Below are positions 33,326-43,067 of a stretch of DNA of 64,000 nucleotides, one piece after another. How positions within the stretch are numbered: position 1 is the stretch's first letter; each line of letters begins with the position of its first letter. The notes beneath the pieces were generated by a model. That model saw nothing but the letters and a program-made list of their open reading frames with translations. It did no database searches and had not been told where the DNA came from. The translations under genes were made by a program, and so were the position numbers. This stretch comes from an uncultured Paracoccaceae bacterium (lineage in GTDB: Bacteria; Pseudomonadota; Alphaproteobacteria; Rhodobacterales; Rhodobacteraceae): the NCBI GenBank assembly GCA_947500825.1, contig CANMTR010000001.1, forward strand, positions 124,001 to 188,000. Reading direction: 5' to 3'.

Positions 33326-35433
33326 GCGGGTTCGACACGATCCTCGTCGTGGACTGGTCGGCGGCCAAGGGCGTGCGGCGGGCCGAGAAGGACGCGATCT
33401 GGATCGGCGTGGCGCGGGACGGCTCGACGGAGGAGGCGCGGCATTTCCCGACGCGTCTCGCCGCCGAGGCCTGGATCTCGGAGACGATCAGATCGGAGAT
33501 CGCCGCGGGGCGGCGCGTGCTTGCCACGTTCGACTTCCCCTTCGGTTACCCGGAAGGGTTCGCGCGGATAGCCTGTGGCCGCGACGATCCGCTGGCGTTG
33601 TGGGACTGGCTGGCGGACCGGATCGAAGACGACGGGCAGGGGCGCAACAACCGCTTCGACGTGGCTTCGGACCTCAATCGCCTGTTTCCGGGCGCGGGGC
33701 CGTTCTGGGGCAAGCCGTCGCGGGAGGTCTATCCCGAGATCCCCTACGAGGGCTCGGCCCGGCACGGCCACGGCATGAGGGAGAAGCGGGCCTGCGACGC
33801 GGCGGCGCGGACCTCTTCGAGTGTCTGGCAGCTCTTCTTCAATCCGACGGTGGGCAGTCAGGCCCTCATGGGCTTGCCGATGCTGTCCCGGCTCCGCCGG
33901 ATCGAGGGGGTCGCCCCTTGGCCGTTTCGGCCCTGGCAGGACGCGCCGGCCGTCCTGGCCGAGATCTGGCCTGGGCTGATCGACGCCACGGTGCGTGAAG
34001 TAGAGGGTATTCGCGACGCGGCGCAGGTGACCTGCCTTGCGCGGGCCCTCTCGGCCCTGCCCGAGACGGAGCTGGACGCCATGATGGAGGTCGATGCGCC
34101 CGAGGAGGGATGGATCCTCGGCACCGGCCACGCGGCGCGCCTGACCGACCTCGCCCGCGACGGACTCCTTTCGCCCGCGCCCCTGTCGCCCCCGCCCCTG
34201 TCGAACGATTGCTTCGCGCTGCCGGCGGGCGTGGACTGGACCCCGGTGGACGCCGCCCTGGCAGGGCTGAAGGAGCGGTTGCGCCCGGTGACGGGACCGG
34301 AGAGCGTGGCGACGGAGGCGGCCGACGGGCGCGTGCTGGCAGGCCCCGTCGCGGCCCGGCGGGCGAACCCGCCGGGGGCCAACGCCGCGGTGGACGGCTA
34401 CGGCTTCGCCCATGCGGCGACCGCGGAGGGACCCCAGAGCCTGCCTCTGGCGCCGGGCCGGGCGGCGGCCGGAGCGCCCCACGAGGGAGCGGTGCCGCAG
34501 GGCCACGCGATCCGCATCCTGACCGGCGCGCTTTTGCCCGAAGGCGTCGACACGGTGGTGCTGGAGGAGGACACGACCGCGGACGAGCGTGCCGTCGCCT
34601 TCCACGGGCCGGTGAAGCGCGGCGCGAATACCCGCCGCGCGGGCGAGGACGTGGGCGCGGGCGACACGCTTCTGCCCGGGGGGCACGTGCTGCGCCCCGT
34701 GGACCTGGCGCTCCTGTCGGCGACGGGGGTGGCCGAGGTCTGCGTGCGGCGGCGCCTGCGGGTGGGCGTGCTGTCCACGGGCGACGAGATCGTCGAGGCC
34801 GGCGCGGAAGACGATGCCGCCCGGACCTACGACGCGAACCGGCCGATGCTGCTGGCGATGGTGCGGCGCTGGGGCCACGCGGCTCTGGACCTGGGCCGCG
34901 CGCCGGACGACCGCGACCTGCTGCGCCGCGCGCTCGACGGCGCGGGGGCGGACGTGATCCTGACCTCCGGCGGCGCCTCGGCGGGGGACGAGGACCATGT
35001 CTCCGCGCTCCTGCGCGAGGAGGGGGCACTCACCGCGTGGCGGATCGCGTTGAAGCCGGGGCGGCCGCTGGCGCTGGGCGTGCGCGCGGGCGTCCCGGTC
35101 TTCGGGCTGCCGGGAAACCCGGTGGCGAGCTTCGTCTGCGCCGCGATCTTCGCCCGCCCCGCGCTCGCCGCACTGGCCGGCGCGCTCTGGCCCGAGCCGG
35201 TGGCGATGACGCTCGGGGCGGCCTTCGAGAAGCGCAAGAAGCCCGGGCGGCGCGAATACCTGCGCGCCCGGATCGGCCCGGAGGGGGTGGAGACATTCGC
35301 CTCCGAAGGGTCGGGGCGGATCTCGGGCCTGAGCTGGGCCGAGGGGCTGGTGGAACTGCCGGACGGCCCCGAGGTCGTGCGCCGGGGCGATCCGGTCCGG
35401 TTCCTGCCCTATTGGGGCATGGGGCTCGCCTGA
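33322..35433 (+). CDS. moeA: Fusion: RNase H-like (DUF429-type) domain + molybdopterin molybdenumtransferase MoeA
   Basis: A 703-residue two-part protein starting at GTG (GTGA overlap with mobB). Residues ~297-703 are a full-length MoeA, which inserts molybdate into adenylylated molybdopterin: NPPGANAAVDGYGFAH, GVLSTGDEIVEAG, TSGGASAGDEDH, ALKPGRPLALG and LPGNPVASFV. Residues 1-~290 are an added domain with ILVVDWSAAKG (Asp on strand 1), ATFDFPFGYP, EVYPEIPYEG and a late Asp in RDAAQVTCLARAL, resembling the RNase H fold of DUF429-type proteins. The role of this N-terminal part is unknown. The frame is continuous across the junction, so it is not a sequencing artefact visible here. Confidence 0.9.
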   Translation: MSGFDTILVVDWSAAKGVRRAEKDAIWIGVARDGSTEEARHFPTRLAAEAWISETIRSEIAAGRRVLATFDFPFGYPEGFARIACGRDDPLALWDWLADRIEDDGQGRNNRFDVASDLNRLFPGAGPFWGKPSREVYPEIPYEGSARHGHGMREKRACDAAARTSSSVWQLFFNPTVGSQALMGLPMLSRLRRIEGVAPWPFRPWQDAPAVLAEIWPGLIDATVREVEGIRDAAQVTCLARALSALPETELDAMMEVDAPEEGWILGTGHAARLTDLARDGLLSPAPLSPPPLSNDCFALPAGVDWTPVDAALAGLKERLRPVTGPESVATEAADGRVLAGPVAARRANPPGANAAVDGYGFAHAATAEGPQSLPLAPGRAAAGAPHEGAVPQGHAIRILTGALLPEGVDTVVLEEDTTADERAVAFHGPVKRGANTRRAGEDVGAGDTLLPGGHVLRPVDLALLSATGVAEVCVRRRLRVGVLSTGDEIVEAGAEDDAARTYDANRPMLLAMVRRWGHAALDLGRAPDDRDLLRRALDGAGADVILTSGGASAGDEDHVSALLREEGALTAWRIALKPGRPLALGVRAGVPVFGLPGNPVASFVCAAIFARPALAALAGALWPEPVAMTLGAAFEKRKKPGRREYLRARIGPEGVETFASEGSGRISGLSWAEGLVELPDGPEVVRRGDPVRFLPYWGMGLA

Positions 35434-35437
35434 GCGC

Positions 35438-36256
35438 CTAGGCGCCCAGGGCCGATATCGCCTCGGACAAAAGGTCGAGCCGGGTGCCGAGCCAGTCCCG
35501 CGCGGCGTTCACCGCGCCGACGAGACCGGCGAGAGGCCCCTCGAGCGCAGGCAGGCGCTCGGCGATCCAGGGCGCCGCCACATAGGCCGCCGCCACGACG
35601 ATCGCGATCGCGAGCACCCAGACGAAGCCGGACAGGAAGCCGCCGGCGGCGGGGGCCGTCCCCCCGTCGCCCTCCCGGTCGGGGGCGCGGCGCGCGGGGC
35701 CGGCCAGGGTCGAGTTGATCTCGTCCACGTCGGGCAAGAGGTCCCCCGACTGTTCGGACCGCCGCCGGGCGCCCTCGCCGGCGGGGGTGCCGCGCACGGG
35801 CGCGCTCAGACGGTCGGCGGGCGCGGCGCGCGGCTCCTCCTCCCTGTCGGGGCGGGTGAGGGGGGCGACGCCGCGGGCGCCTTCGGCGTCTTCGCGGGGG
35901 GACGGCTCCGGCTCCGGCGCGGTCGCGGGCGCTGCCTCGGCGGTGTCGCCGCCGCCGCCGCGGCGCTTGGCGACCTCGCGCGCGGCCTCCTCGCGCAGGA
36001 TGCGGAGCGTGTCCTCGTCGGGACGGGGGCGGGCGGGTCCGTCGCCCCCCCCGGTCTCGCGGGGTGCCTCGTCGCTTTCGTCGGGCGTGTCCGGAGGCGT
36101 CTCGGCCCCGGCGGCCCCGGCGGCCTCGGCTTCGCGGGGGGGGCTCTCGCTCCAGACATGGCTGCAGGCGGAGCACTGCACGTCGCGCCCGCTGGCGGGG
36201 ACGAGATCCGCGTCGATCTCGTAGATCGCGCCGCATTTCGGGCAGGTAATGCGCAT
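35438..36256 (-). CDS. Zinc-ribbon (MJ0042-type) membrane protein
   Basis: A 272-residue protein. The N-terminus MRITCPKCG with Cys 5, 8, 28 and 31 (CxxC pairs) is the short zinc ribbon found in many alphaproteobacterial inner-membrane proteins. A long Glu/Pro/Arg-rich disordered region (about 35-200) leads to one transmembrane helix (about 208-230) and an amphipathic C-terminal tail. Function is unknown. ATG 36256 puts the ribbon at the N-terminus as in relatives. It converges on moeA with a 4-base gap and diverges from the acyltransferase gene. Confidence 0.78.
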   Translation of the reverse strand: MRITCPKCGAIYEIDADLVPASGRDVQCSACSHVWSESPPREAEAAGAAGAETPPDTPDESDEAPRETGGGDGPARPRPDEDTLRILREEAAREVAKRRGGGGDTAEAAPATAPEPEPSPREDAEGARGVAPLTRPDREEEPRAAPADRLSAPVRGTPAGEGARRRSEQSGDLLPDVDEINSTLAGPARRAPDREGDGGTAPAAGGFLSGFVWVLAIAIVVAAAYVAAPWIAERLPALEGPLAGLVGAVNAARDWLGTRLDLLSEAISALGA

Positions 36257-36411
36257 GGACGCTGGCTTTGGCCGTTCCGGGGTCTGCCATCTGTTAGCAA
36301 CCGCATCTCCCGTGTCAAAGCGTTTGTCGCCCCGGCGCTGGCGTTGCGCGTCTCCCCGCGGTAGGTCCCGATCGTATCCGCCCGCCGGATTCACGCCCGG
36401 GAGGTCGTTTC

Positions 36412-37137
36412 GTGCAGTATCTTCGCGCCCTGTTCTTCACCGTTCAGATGTATGTCGTGATGGCGGTGATGGGCCTGTGGTGGGCGCCCATCGCGATCCT
36501 GCGGCCCGACGGGGCACACCGGGCGATCCGATCCTACTGCCGCTACGTCGTGTGGTCCGCGAGGTGGATGATCGGCCTGAGCTCGGAGGTGCGCGGCGAG
36601 GTCCCGCAAGGCGAGGTGATGGTCGCGGCCAAGCACCAGAGCTTTCTCGACATCATCCTGCTGTGCTCGGTCCTGCCGGCGCCGAAGTTCATCATGAAGC
36701 AGGAACTGAGGCGCGCCCCCGTGCTGGGCTGGTTCGCCATGCGGATCGGCTGCGTGCCGGTGGACCGCGGCAAGAAGGGGCAGGCGATCGCCAGGATGCT
36801 GGCCGACGTGCAGAAGGGGCGCGCCCGGCCCGGGCAGCTCATCATCTATCCCCAGGGGACCCGCGTGGCCCCGGGGGTGAAGCTGCCCTACAAGACCGGG
36901 ACGGCCATACTCTACCGCCAACTCGGCCAGACCTGCGTGCCCGTGGCAGTGAATGTGGGCTTGTTCTGGCCGCGGGCCGGGGTAAGGAAACGCCCGGGCC
37001 ACGCGATCATCGAGTTCATGGAGCCGATCCCGCCGGGGCTGGAGAAGGACGCCTTCGTCTCGCGGTTGGCGGAGAGTGTGGAGACGCGGTCGAACGCGCT
37101 GATGCGCGAGGCCGGCTGGGAAAAGGGGACGACATGA
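36412..37137 (+). CDS. 1-acyl-sn-glycerol-3-phosphate acyltransferase (PlsC family)
   Basis: A 241-residue membrane-associated acyltransferase of phospholipid synthesis. An N-terminal hydrophobic segment (residues 8-30) is followed by the catalytic HX4D motif KHQSFLD (His75, Asp80), then FPVDRG-like VPVDRGKKG and the YPQGTR motif for substrate binding. The GTG start at 36412 is preceded by GGGAGG. The stop overlaps the next gene (ATGA). OlsA-type ornithine-lipid acyltransferases share these motifs and cannot be excluded. Confidence 0.88.
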   Translation: MQYLRALFFTVQMYVVMAVMGLWWAPIAILRPDGAHRAIRSYCRYVVWSARWMIGLSSEVRGEVPQGEVMVAAKHQSFLDIILLCSVLPAPKFIMKQELRRAPVLGWFAMRIGCVPVDRGKKGQAIARMLADVQKGRARPGQLIIYPQGTRVAPGVKLPYKTGTAILYRQLGQTCVPVAVNVGLFWPRAGVRKRPGHAIIEFMEPIPPGLEKDAFVSRLAESVETRSNALMREAGWEKGTT

Positions 37138-37691
37138 GCCGGATCGAGACTGTCGGAGCGCTCGAAGCGCTTTACGGGCATGCCGCGGGAGCGGCCGTCG
37201 ACAAGGTGACGCCGCGGCTGACGGACGCCTACGCGGACTGGATCGCGCGGTCGCGGTTCTGCCTGCTGGCGACTGCCGGGCCCGAAGGGGTCGACGTGTC
37301 GCCGCGCGGCGAGGACGGCTCCGTCGTGCGGATCGAATCGCCCGACCGCCTGCTCCTGCCGGACTGGCCGGGCAACAACCGGATTGATTCGCTGCGCAAC
37401 GTCGTGCGCGACGGGCGCGCGTCGCTGCTGTTCATGGTCCCGGGATCGGACTACGTGGTGCGCGTCAACGGTCGGGCCCATGTCGAGACGGACGCCGATC
37501 TGCTGGCGAGCTTCGCGCGCAAGGTCACGCCGCGCAGCGTGATCGTGCTGGAGATCGACGAGGTCTATTTCCAGTGCGCAAAGGCGCTTCTGCGCTCGGG
37601 GCTGTGGCACCGCGACGACGCCGAGGGCCTGCCCACGGCCGGCGAGATGGTGGCGGCCGCCGCGAAGCACCCGGTGCCCGCCGACGGCTGA
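37134..37691 (+). CDS. Pyridoxamine 5'-phosphate oxidase-fold flavin-binding protein
   Basis: A 185-residue protein of the split-barrel FMN-binding family. RFCLLATAGPEGVDVSPRG, LLLPDWPGNNRIDSLRNVV and VRVNGRAHVETD are the strand and phosphate-binding segments seen in the MSMEG_1061-like subgroup. These are not the vitamin B6 oxidase; they reduce or bind unknown substrates. It is coupled to the acyltransferase gene by an ATGA overlap, with no evident functional link. It converges on the DUF2267 gene. Confidence 0.82.
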   Translation: MSRIETVGALEALYGHAAGAAVDKVTPRLTDAYADWIARSRFCLLATAGPEGVDVSPRGEDGSVVRIESPDRLLLPDWPGNNRIDSLRNVVRDGRASLLFMVPGSDYVVRVNGRAHVETDADLLASFARKVTPRSVIVLEIDEVYFQCAKALLRSGLWHRDDAEGLPTAGEMVAAAAKHPVPADG

Positions 37692-37696
37692 CCCGC

Positions 37697-38128
37697 TCAT
37701 CCCTTGTCGAACAGGTCCGTGGCAACGTCGTCGGGCATGGCGGCGCGCACCTTGTCCATGATGCCCGAGCCGCAGTTGCCCTTCAGCAGGCCGAAAACAG
37801 CCTCGGCCGTCGCCCGCACCTCGGGGTCGCGGTCGTCGGTCAGCCGGTGCGACAGATCCTCGAGGTACTGCTCGGTGCTGCGCGTGGTCCGCGGAACGTC
37901 CGCCGGGCGCCAGGTCTCGTAGTAGATCCCGCGCACCAGGTGCGGCAACTGCGCGCCCAGCGCGGCGCATTCGTCCACCGGCAGGCGGTCGCGCAGGGTG
38001 TGCAGGCCCGAGCGCAGGGCGTGGTAGGCGTGCTGCCGGTCCACGTCCAGGCGCTCTGCCAGGACGTTCAGCCAATGGTTGGTCTCGTTCACCGTCTCGT
38101 CGATGAACGACAATCCGAGATCGGACAT
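37697..38128 (-). CDS. DUF2267 domain protein
   Basis: A 143-residue, mostly helical protein that is a single DUF2267 domain: the WLNVLAERLDVDRQHAYHAL start and the LRDRLPVDECAALGAQLPHLVRGIYYE centre are characteristic. Biochemical function is unknown; members often occur among stress-induced genes in alphaproteobacteria. GGAGGGAG precedes the ATG. It lies 72 bases past carB on the same strand, with a GC hairpin between. Confidence 0.85.
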   Translation of the reverse strand: MSDLGLSFIDETVNETNHWLNVLAERLDVDRQHAYHALRSGLHTLRDRLPVDECAALGAQLPHLVRGIYYETWRPADVPRTTRSTEQYLEDLSHRLTDDRDPEVRATAEAVFGLLKGNCGSGIMDKVRAAMPDDVATDLFDKG

Positions 38129-38170
38129 GGTCTCCCTCCGTCATGCAATGGTCGCGCAGGCAAACGGTGA

Positions 38171-38185
38171 CCGGGGCGGCCCCGG
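38171..38185 (-). terminator. GC hairpin after carB
   Basis: A 7-bp perfect stem, CCGGGGC and GCCCCGG around a single central base, lies 15 bases past the carB stop. The tiny loop would open to a slightly larger one. There is no T run, so strength is uncertain. Confidence 0.4.
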
Positions 38186-38199
38186 TTCCGCCGCCCGCA

Positions 38200-41100
38200 T
38201 CAGCCCTGCAGCGAGCGGACCTCGATCTCGCCCCTCCGGCGCGCCTCCATGGCTTGGGCGGCGGCGTGGGCGCCGGCGAGGGTGGTGAAGTAGGGGATGC
38301 GGTCCGACAGGGCGACGGCGCGCATGGAGCGGCTGTCCTCGACCGCCTGGGAGCCCTCGGTGGTGTTCATCACCAGGTCGATGCCGCCGTCCTTCATGAT
38401 GTCGACGATGGTGCGCCCGCCCTCGTAGACCTTGTTGACCTTCTCGCTCTCGATCCCGTGCGCGCCGAGGAAGTCGTGGGTTCCTTGCGTGGCGCGGATC
38501 GACAGGCCGAGCCCGGTCAGGATGCGGGCGACCTCGGCGAGCTGGTCGGTCTTGTCGGCCTCCTTGATCGACAGGAACACCGACCCGGTCGCGGGAAGGT
38601 CCACGCCGGCGCCCATCTGCGCCTTGAGGAAGGCGGTGGCGAAGTCCCGGTCCCAGCCCATGACCTCGCCGGTGGAGCGCATTTCCGGCCCGAGAAGCGT
38701 ATCGACGCCCGGAAAGCGCGCGAAGGGCAGGACCGATTCCTTGACCGAGAACCACGGCATGTGCGGATCAGCCAGCGTCATCGGGTCGGCGATGGGCACC
38801 GTCTCGCCCGGCCCGGTCCCTTCGGGATAGGGTGCGCGCATGGGAAAGGCCGAGAGCGGCTCGCCCGCCATCAGCCGCGCGGCGATCGAGGCGATGGCCG
38901 AATCGGTGGCCTTGGCCACGAAGGGCACGGTGCGCGAGGCCCGCGGGTTCACCTCGAGGACGTAGATCTCGCCGTCCTTGACTGCGAACTGCACGTTCAT
39001 CAGGCCCACGACGCCCAGTTCGATGGCCATGGCCGCGGTTTGCCGCTCCATCTCCTCCACGAGGTCGCGCGGCAGGGTGTAGGGGGGCAGCGAGCACGCG
39101 CTGTCGCCCGAATGGACGCCCGCCTCCTCGATATGCTGCATGACGCCGGCCACGTGGACGTCGCGGCCGTCGCTCAGGGCGTCCACGTCGACCTCCACCG
39201 CGCCGGCGAGGTAGCTGTCGAGCAGGACGGGGGTGCGGCCGGACACGTCCACCGCGTCGCGGATGTAGCGCTTCAGGTGATCCTCGTCGCGCACGATCTC
39301 CATGGCGCGGCCGCCCAGCACGTAGGAGGGGCGGATCACCAGCGGGAAGCCCACGTCGCGGGCCATGGCGATGGCCTCGTCATCGGACCGCGCGAGGCCA
39401 TTCTTGGGCTGCTTGAGGCCGAGCTTGTTGAGCAACGCCTGGAACCGCTCCCGGTCCTCGGCGAGGTCGATGGCATCCGGCGTGGTCCCGAGGATCGGGA
39501 TGCCCGCCGCCTCGAGGTCGCGGGCGAGCTTCAGGGGCGTCTGCCCCCCGAACTGCACGATCACGCCCTTGAGCGTGCCGTTCTCCTGCTCCACCCGCAG
39601 GATCTCCATCACGTGCTCCAGCGTCAGCGGCTCGAAGTAGAGCCTGTCCGACGTGTCGTAGTCGGTGGAGACGGTCTCGGGATTGCAGTTGACCATGATG
39701 GTCTCGTAGCCCGCCCCCGACAGCGCGTAGCAGGCGTGGCAGCAGCAGTAGTCGAACTCGATCCCCTGGCCGATCCGGTTCGGGCCGCCGCCCAGGATCA
39801 CCACTTTCTCGCGGGCGGAGGGGCGCGCCTCGTCCTCGACCTCGCCCATCATGGGCTCTTCGTAGGTCGAGTACATGTAGGGGGTCTGGGCCTCGAACTC
39901 GGCGGCGCAGGTGTCGATCCGCTTGAAGACGGCGGTGATGCCCAGCCGCTGGCGCGTGCGCCGCACCTCGGCCTCGTCGCGGCCCGCGAGCGTGGCGAGG
40001 CGGGCATCGGTGAAGCCCATCATCTTCAGCTCGCGCAGGTCGTACTCGTCCTCGGGTAGGCCGCCCTGGCGGACCTGCTCCTCGGCGTCCACGATCTCGC
40101 CGATGCGGGCGATGAACCACGGGTCGTACTTCGTCACCGCCTGCACGTCGTCGAGCGTGAGCCCGAGGCGCAGGGCCTGGGCCACGTGGCGCAGCCGGTC
40201 GGGCGTCTGGCGCGCCAGCGCCCTGGTGATCGCCGCGCGCGCCTCCGGGTCGGCCGCGCCGGCGCCGGGCGCGAGCCCCGGAATGGCGATCTCGTCGAAG
40301 CCCGACAGCCCCGTCTCCAGCGACGAGAGGGCCTTCTGCACCGATTCGTGGAAGGTGCGACCGATCGCCATGACCTCGCCCACGGACTTCATGGCGGTGG
40401 TCAGGTCGTTCTGCGCGCCGGGGAACTTCTCGAAGGCGAAGCGCGGGATCTTGGTGACGACGTAGTCGATGGAGGGTTCGAACGAGGCCGGCGTCACGCC
40501 GGTGATGTCGTTGTCGAGCTCGTCGAGCGTGTAGCCCACCGCGAGCTTCGCGGCGATCTTGGCGATGGGAAAGCCCGTGGCCTTGGAAGCCAGCGCCGAG
40601 GACCGCGAGACGCGCGGGTTCATCTCGATCACCACCATGCGGCCGGTCTCGGGGTCCACGGCCCATTGCACGTTGGAGCCGCCGGTCTCCACCCCGATCT
40701 CGCGCAGGACCGCGATGGAGGCGGCGCGCATGCGCTGGTATTCCTTGTCCGTGAGCGTCAGCGCGGGTGCGACGGTGATCGAATCGCCCGTATGCACGCC
40801 CATCGGGTCCACGTTCTCGATGGCGCAGACGATGATGGCGTTGTCCGCGCGGTCGCGGACCACCTCCATCTCGAACTCCTTCCAGCCCAGGAGGCTCTCG
40901 TCCACCAGGACCTGCGCGACCGGGGAGGCCTCCATCCCGGTGCGGACGTAATGCTCGTAATCGGCGCGGTTGTAGGCGACGCCGCCGCCCGTGCCGCCCA
41001 GGGTATAGGCGGGGCGGATGATGGCGGGCAGGCCGATATCCTCGAGCGCGTCGAGCGCCTTGGAGACGCCGGCCTTGATGTCGTAGCCGCCCGCGACCTT

Positions 41101-41556
41101 GGGCGCCGAGACGATGGTGGCGCGGGGGTTCTCCAGCCCGATGCGCGTCATCGCCTCGCGGAACAGGCCGCGATCCTCGGCCATCTCGATGGCGTCGCGG
41201 TTGGCGCCGATGAGCTCGACCCCGTGCTCGGCCAGCACGCCCATCTCCTCGAGCTTGAGGGCGGTGTTCAGGCCCGTCTGCCCGCCCATGGTGGGCAGGA
41301 GCGCGTCGGGCTTTTCCTTGGCGACGATCTTGGCGACCACCTCGGGCGTGATCGGCTCGATATAGGTGGCGTCGGCCAGGCCCGGGTCGGTCATGATCGT
41401 GGCGGGGTTGGAGTTGACCAGGATCACCCGGTAGCCCTCCTCCCTGAGCGCCTTGCACGCCTGGGCGCCGGAATAGTCGAACTCGCAGGCCTGTCCGATG
41501 ATGATGGGGCCGGCGCCGATGATCATGATGGAATGGATGTCGGTGCGTTTCGGCAT
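38200..41556 (-). CDS. carB: Carbamoyl-phosphate synthase large subunit
   Basis: An 1118-residue enzyme making carbamoyl phosphate from bicarbonate, ATP and ammonia supplied by CarA, for arginine and pyrimidine synthesis. It contains the duplicated ATP-grasp halves: the first opens with [18 protein letters not shown] and the second with [18 protein letters not shown]. Each has an ATP-grasp signature such as [12 protein letters not shown] and [12 protein letters not shown]. The C-terminal methylglyoxal synthase-like regulatory domain ends in VRSLQG. carA is not in the window. A sigma-70 promoter and GC hairpin lie just upstream. Confidence 0.96.
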   Translation of the reverse strand: MPKRTDIHSIMIIGAGPIIIGQACEFDYSGAQACKALREEGYRVILVNSNPATIMTDPGLADATYIEPITPEVVAKIVAKEKPDALLPTMGGQTGLNTALKLEEMGVLAEHGVELIGANRDAIEMAEDRGLFREAMTRIGLENPRATIVSAPKVAGGYDIKAGVSKALDALEDIGLPAIIRPAYTLGGTGGGVAYNRADYEHYVRTGMEASPVAQVLVDESLLGWKEFEMEVVRDRADNAIIVCAIENVDPMGVHTGDSITVAPALTLTDKEYQRMRAASIAVLREIGVETGGSNVQWAVDPETGRMVVIEMNPRVSRSSALASKATGFPIAKIAAKLAVGYTLDELDNDITGVTPASFEPSIDYVVTKIPRFAFEKFPGAQNDLTTAMKSVGEVMAIGRTFHESVQKALSSLETGLSGFDEIAIPGLAPGAGAADPEARAAITRALARQTPDRLRHVAQALRLGLTLDDVQAVTKYDPWFIARIGEIVDAEEQVRQGGLPEDEYDLRELKMMGFTDARLATLAGRDEAEVRRTRQRLGITAVFKRIDTCAAEFEAQTPYMYSTYEEPMMGEVEDEARPSAREKVVILGGGPNRIGQGIEFDYCCCHACYALSGAGYETIMVNCNPETVSTDYDTSDRLYFEPLTLEHVMEILRVEQENGTLKGVIVQFGGQTPLKLARDLEAAGIPILGTTPDAIDLAEDRERFQALLNKLGLKQPKNGLARSDDEAIAMARDVGFPLVIRPSYVLGGRAMEIVRDEDHLKRYIRDAVDVSGRTPVLLDSYLAGAVEVDVDALSDGRDVHVAGVMQHIEEAGVHSGDSACSLPPYTLPRDLVEEMERQTAAMAIELGVVGLMNVQFAVKDGEIYVLEVNPRASRTVPFVAKATDSAIASIAARLMAGEPLSAFPMRAPYPEGTGPGETVPIADPMTLADPHMPWFSVKESVLPFARFPGVDTLLGPEMRSTGEVMGWDRDFATAFLKAQMGAGVDLPATGSVFLSIKEADKTDQLAEVARILTGLGLSIRATQGTHDFLGAHGIESEKVNKVYEGGRTIVDIMKDGGIDLVMNTTEGSQAVEDSRSMRAVALSDRIPYFTTLAGAHAAAQAMEARRRGEIEVRSLQG

Positions 41557-41586
41557 GCGCTCGTCCCCCGGGGCAAATCGCCCGGG

Positions 41587-41614
41587 GTTATACGCCGCGC
41601 GCCACGCGCTGCAA
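41587..41614 (-). promoter_or_regulatory. Putative sigma-70 promoter for carB
   Basis: On the minus strand TTGCAG (41614-41609), 16 bases, TATAAC (41592-41587). The expected transcript starts at a 7-bp GC hairpin (41566-41572 with 41581-41587), which would form in the ~25-base leader immediately before the carB start. The hairpin could modulate translation. Confidence 0.5.
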
Positions 41615-41639
41615 GGGCCGGTCCGGCGAAAGGGCCGTC

Positions 41640-42899
41640 TCAGATATGGAGGTAGTCGCGCGTGATCGGCACGGCGTCGTTGCGGCGCGAGATCTGCGCC
41701 TGGAACACGACCTGGTTTCCGTGGACGAAGGCCATCTCGGAGGCGACGAGGTAGTAGCGCCACATCCGGCAGAATCGCTCGTCGTAGAGCGCGCGGGCGG
41801 TGTCGATCCCCGCCTCGAACCGATCTGCCCAGGCGCGCAGGGTCTTGGCGTAGTGCAGCCGCCAGACCTCCAGATCGTCGAGGACCAGCCCCTGGCGCTC
41901 GATGGCCGCCGACATCTCGCTCAGGGCGGGAATGTAGCCGCCCGGAAAGATGTACTTGTCGATGAACTGCGAGGTGATGCCGGGCGGGTTCGACCGCCCG
42001 ATCGTGTGGATCAGCGCGACGCCCTCCTCCGTCAGCATCTCGCGGCACTTGCCGAAATACGTGTCGTACTGGGGCTGGCCCACATGCTCGAACATGCCCA
42101 CCGACACGATCCGGTCGAAGGTCTCGCCGATGTCGCGGTAATCCTCGATCCGGATGTCGATCCGGTCGGCCAGGCCGGCCTCCTCCGCGCGCCGCGTGGC
42201 GATCCGGTGCTGCTCTTGCGACAAGGTCACGCCGACCACCTCGGCGCCGAAATCCCGCGCCAGCGTCAGCGCCATGCCGCCCCAGCCGCAGCCGATGTCG
42301 AGAACGCGCATGCCGGGCTCGATCAGGAGCTTGCGCGCGATGTGGCGCTTCTTGTTTTCCTGGGCCGTCTCAAGGTCGTCGTCCTCGCGGGCGAAATAGG
42401 CGCACGAATACTGGCGGTCTGCATCGAGGAAGATGTCGTAGAGCTCGGCCGAAAGGTCGTAGTGGTGCGCCACGTTCTTGCGGGCCGATATGACGTTGTT
42501 GATCTGGGTGAGGGGGCGCATCCGCCGCCCGACCGCGACCTGCAGGTCCTGCAGCCAGTGGCGGTGACCGTTTCGCATGTTGCGAAGCACCAGCCCCAGA
42601 AAGCCGCGCAGGTCGTCGCCCTCGACCGTCAACCGGCCGTCCATGTAGCCTTCGCCTACGCCCAGGTCCGGGTTGCGCGCGATCCTCTTGAGGATCTCGG
42701 AGTCGTGGATGCGCGCGCCGATCTCGGGCGCGCCGGAGCCTGCGCGCACCACCCGGCCCGAGGGCAGGGTCAGCACCAGCGTGCCGTCCTCCGCGAAGAT
42801 CGCCCGGACGAGACGCTCCACCAGATCCTCCCACATCGACCGCTGGCCCGTGGCGTGCGCGCGGCCGCTCTCGTCGTCGAATGAAATCTTTTCCAGCAT
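41640..42899 (-). CDS. cfa: Cyclopropane-fatty-acyl-phospholipid synthase
   Basis: A 419-residue SAM-dependent methyltransferase that converts unsaturated acyl chains of membrane lipids to cyclopropane forms. After an N-terminal lipid-binding domain (about residues 25-130), [19 protein letters not shown] begins the catalytic part; the SAM motif DIGCGWGG is at 201-208, and [20 protein letters not shown] is the bicarbonate-site region. ATG 42899 has CAGGAG seven bases upstream, so it is preferred over starts at 42953 and 42836. Divergent from aspS. Confidence 0.93.
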   Translation of the reverse strand: MLEKISFDDESGRAHATGQRSMWEDLVERLVRAIFAEDGTLVLTLPSGRVVRAGSGAPEIGARIHDSEILKRIARNPDLGVGEGYMDGRLTVEGDDLRGFLGLVLRNMRNGHRHWLQDLQVAVGRRMRPLTQINNVISARKNVAHHYDLSAELYDIFLDADRQYSCAYFAREDDDLETAQENKKRHIARKLLIEPGMRVLDIGCGWGGMALTLARDFGAEVVGVTLSQEQHRIATRRAEEAGLADRIDIRIEDYRDIGETFDRIVSVGMFEHVGQPQYDTYFGKCREMLTEEGVALIHTIGRSNPPGITSQFIDKYIFPGGYIPALSEMSAAIERQGLVLDDLEVWRLHYAKTLRAWADRFEAGIDTARALYDERFCRMWRYYLVASEMAFVHGNQVVFQAQISRRNDAVPITRDYLHI

Positions 42900-43008
42900 G
42901 GCTCGACTCCTGCTCCTTCGTGCGACCTTCCGCGCTCCGCTATCCGGCGTCATTATCCCACGTTAAGACTGAAACTTTCCCGTCCGTCGTCAAGCGGGGG
43001 GCCCGCGC

Positions 43009-43037
43009 TTGACTTCCCGGGGCGGCGCATGTGTATC
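43009..43037 (+). promoter_or_regulatory. Putative sigma-70 promoter for aspS
   Basis: TTGACT (43009-43014), a 17-base spacer and TGTATC (43032-43037). The aspS ATG is 30 bases beyond, with a GGGAG ribosome-binding site between. Confidence 0.55.
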
Positions 43038-43067
43038 GCGCGGGCAACCGAGGACAGGGAGCGTTCC

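Noticed and set aside
38130-38190. EcfG-like GGAAC/CGTT pair upstream of the DUF2267 gene
   Set aside because: The spacing is 18 bases, outside the accepted 16-17, and the GGAAC overlaps the GC hairpin after carB. The gene type would fit a stress regulon, so it is a near miss rather than a call.
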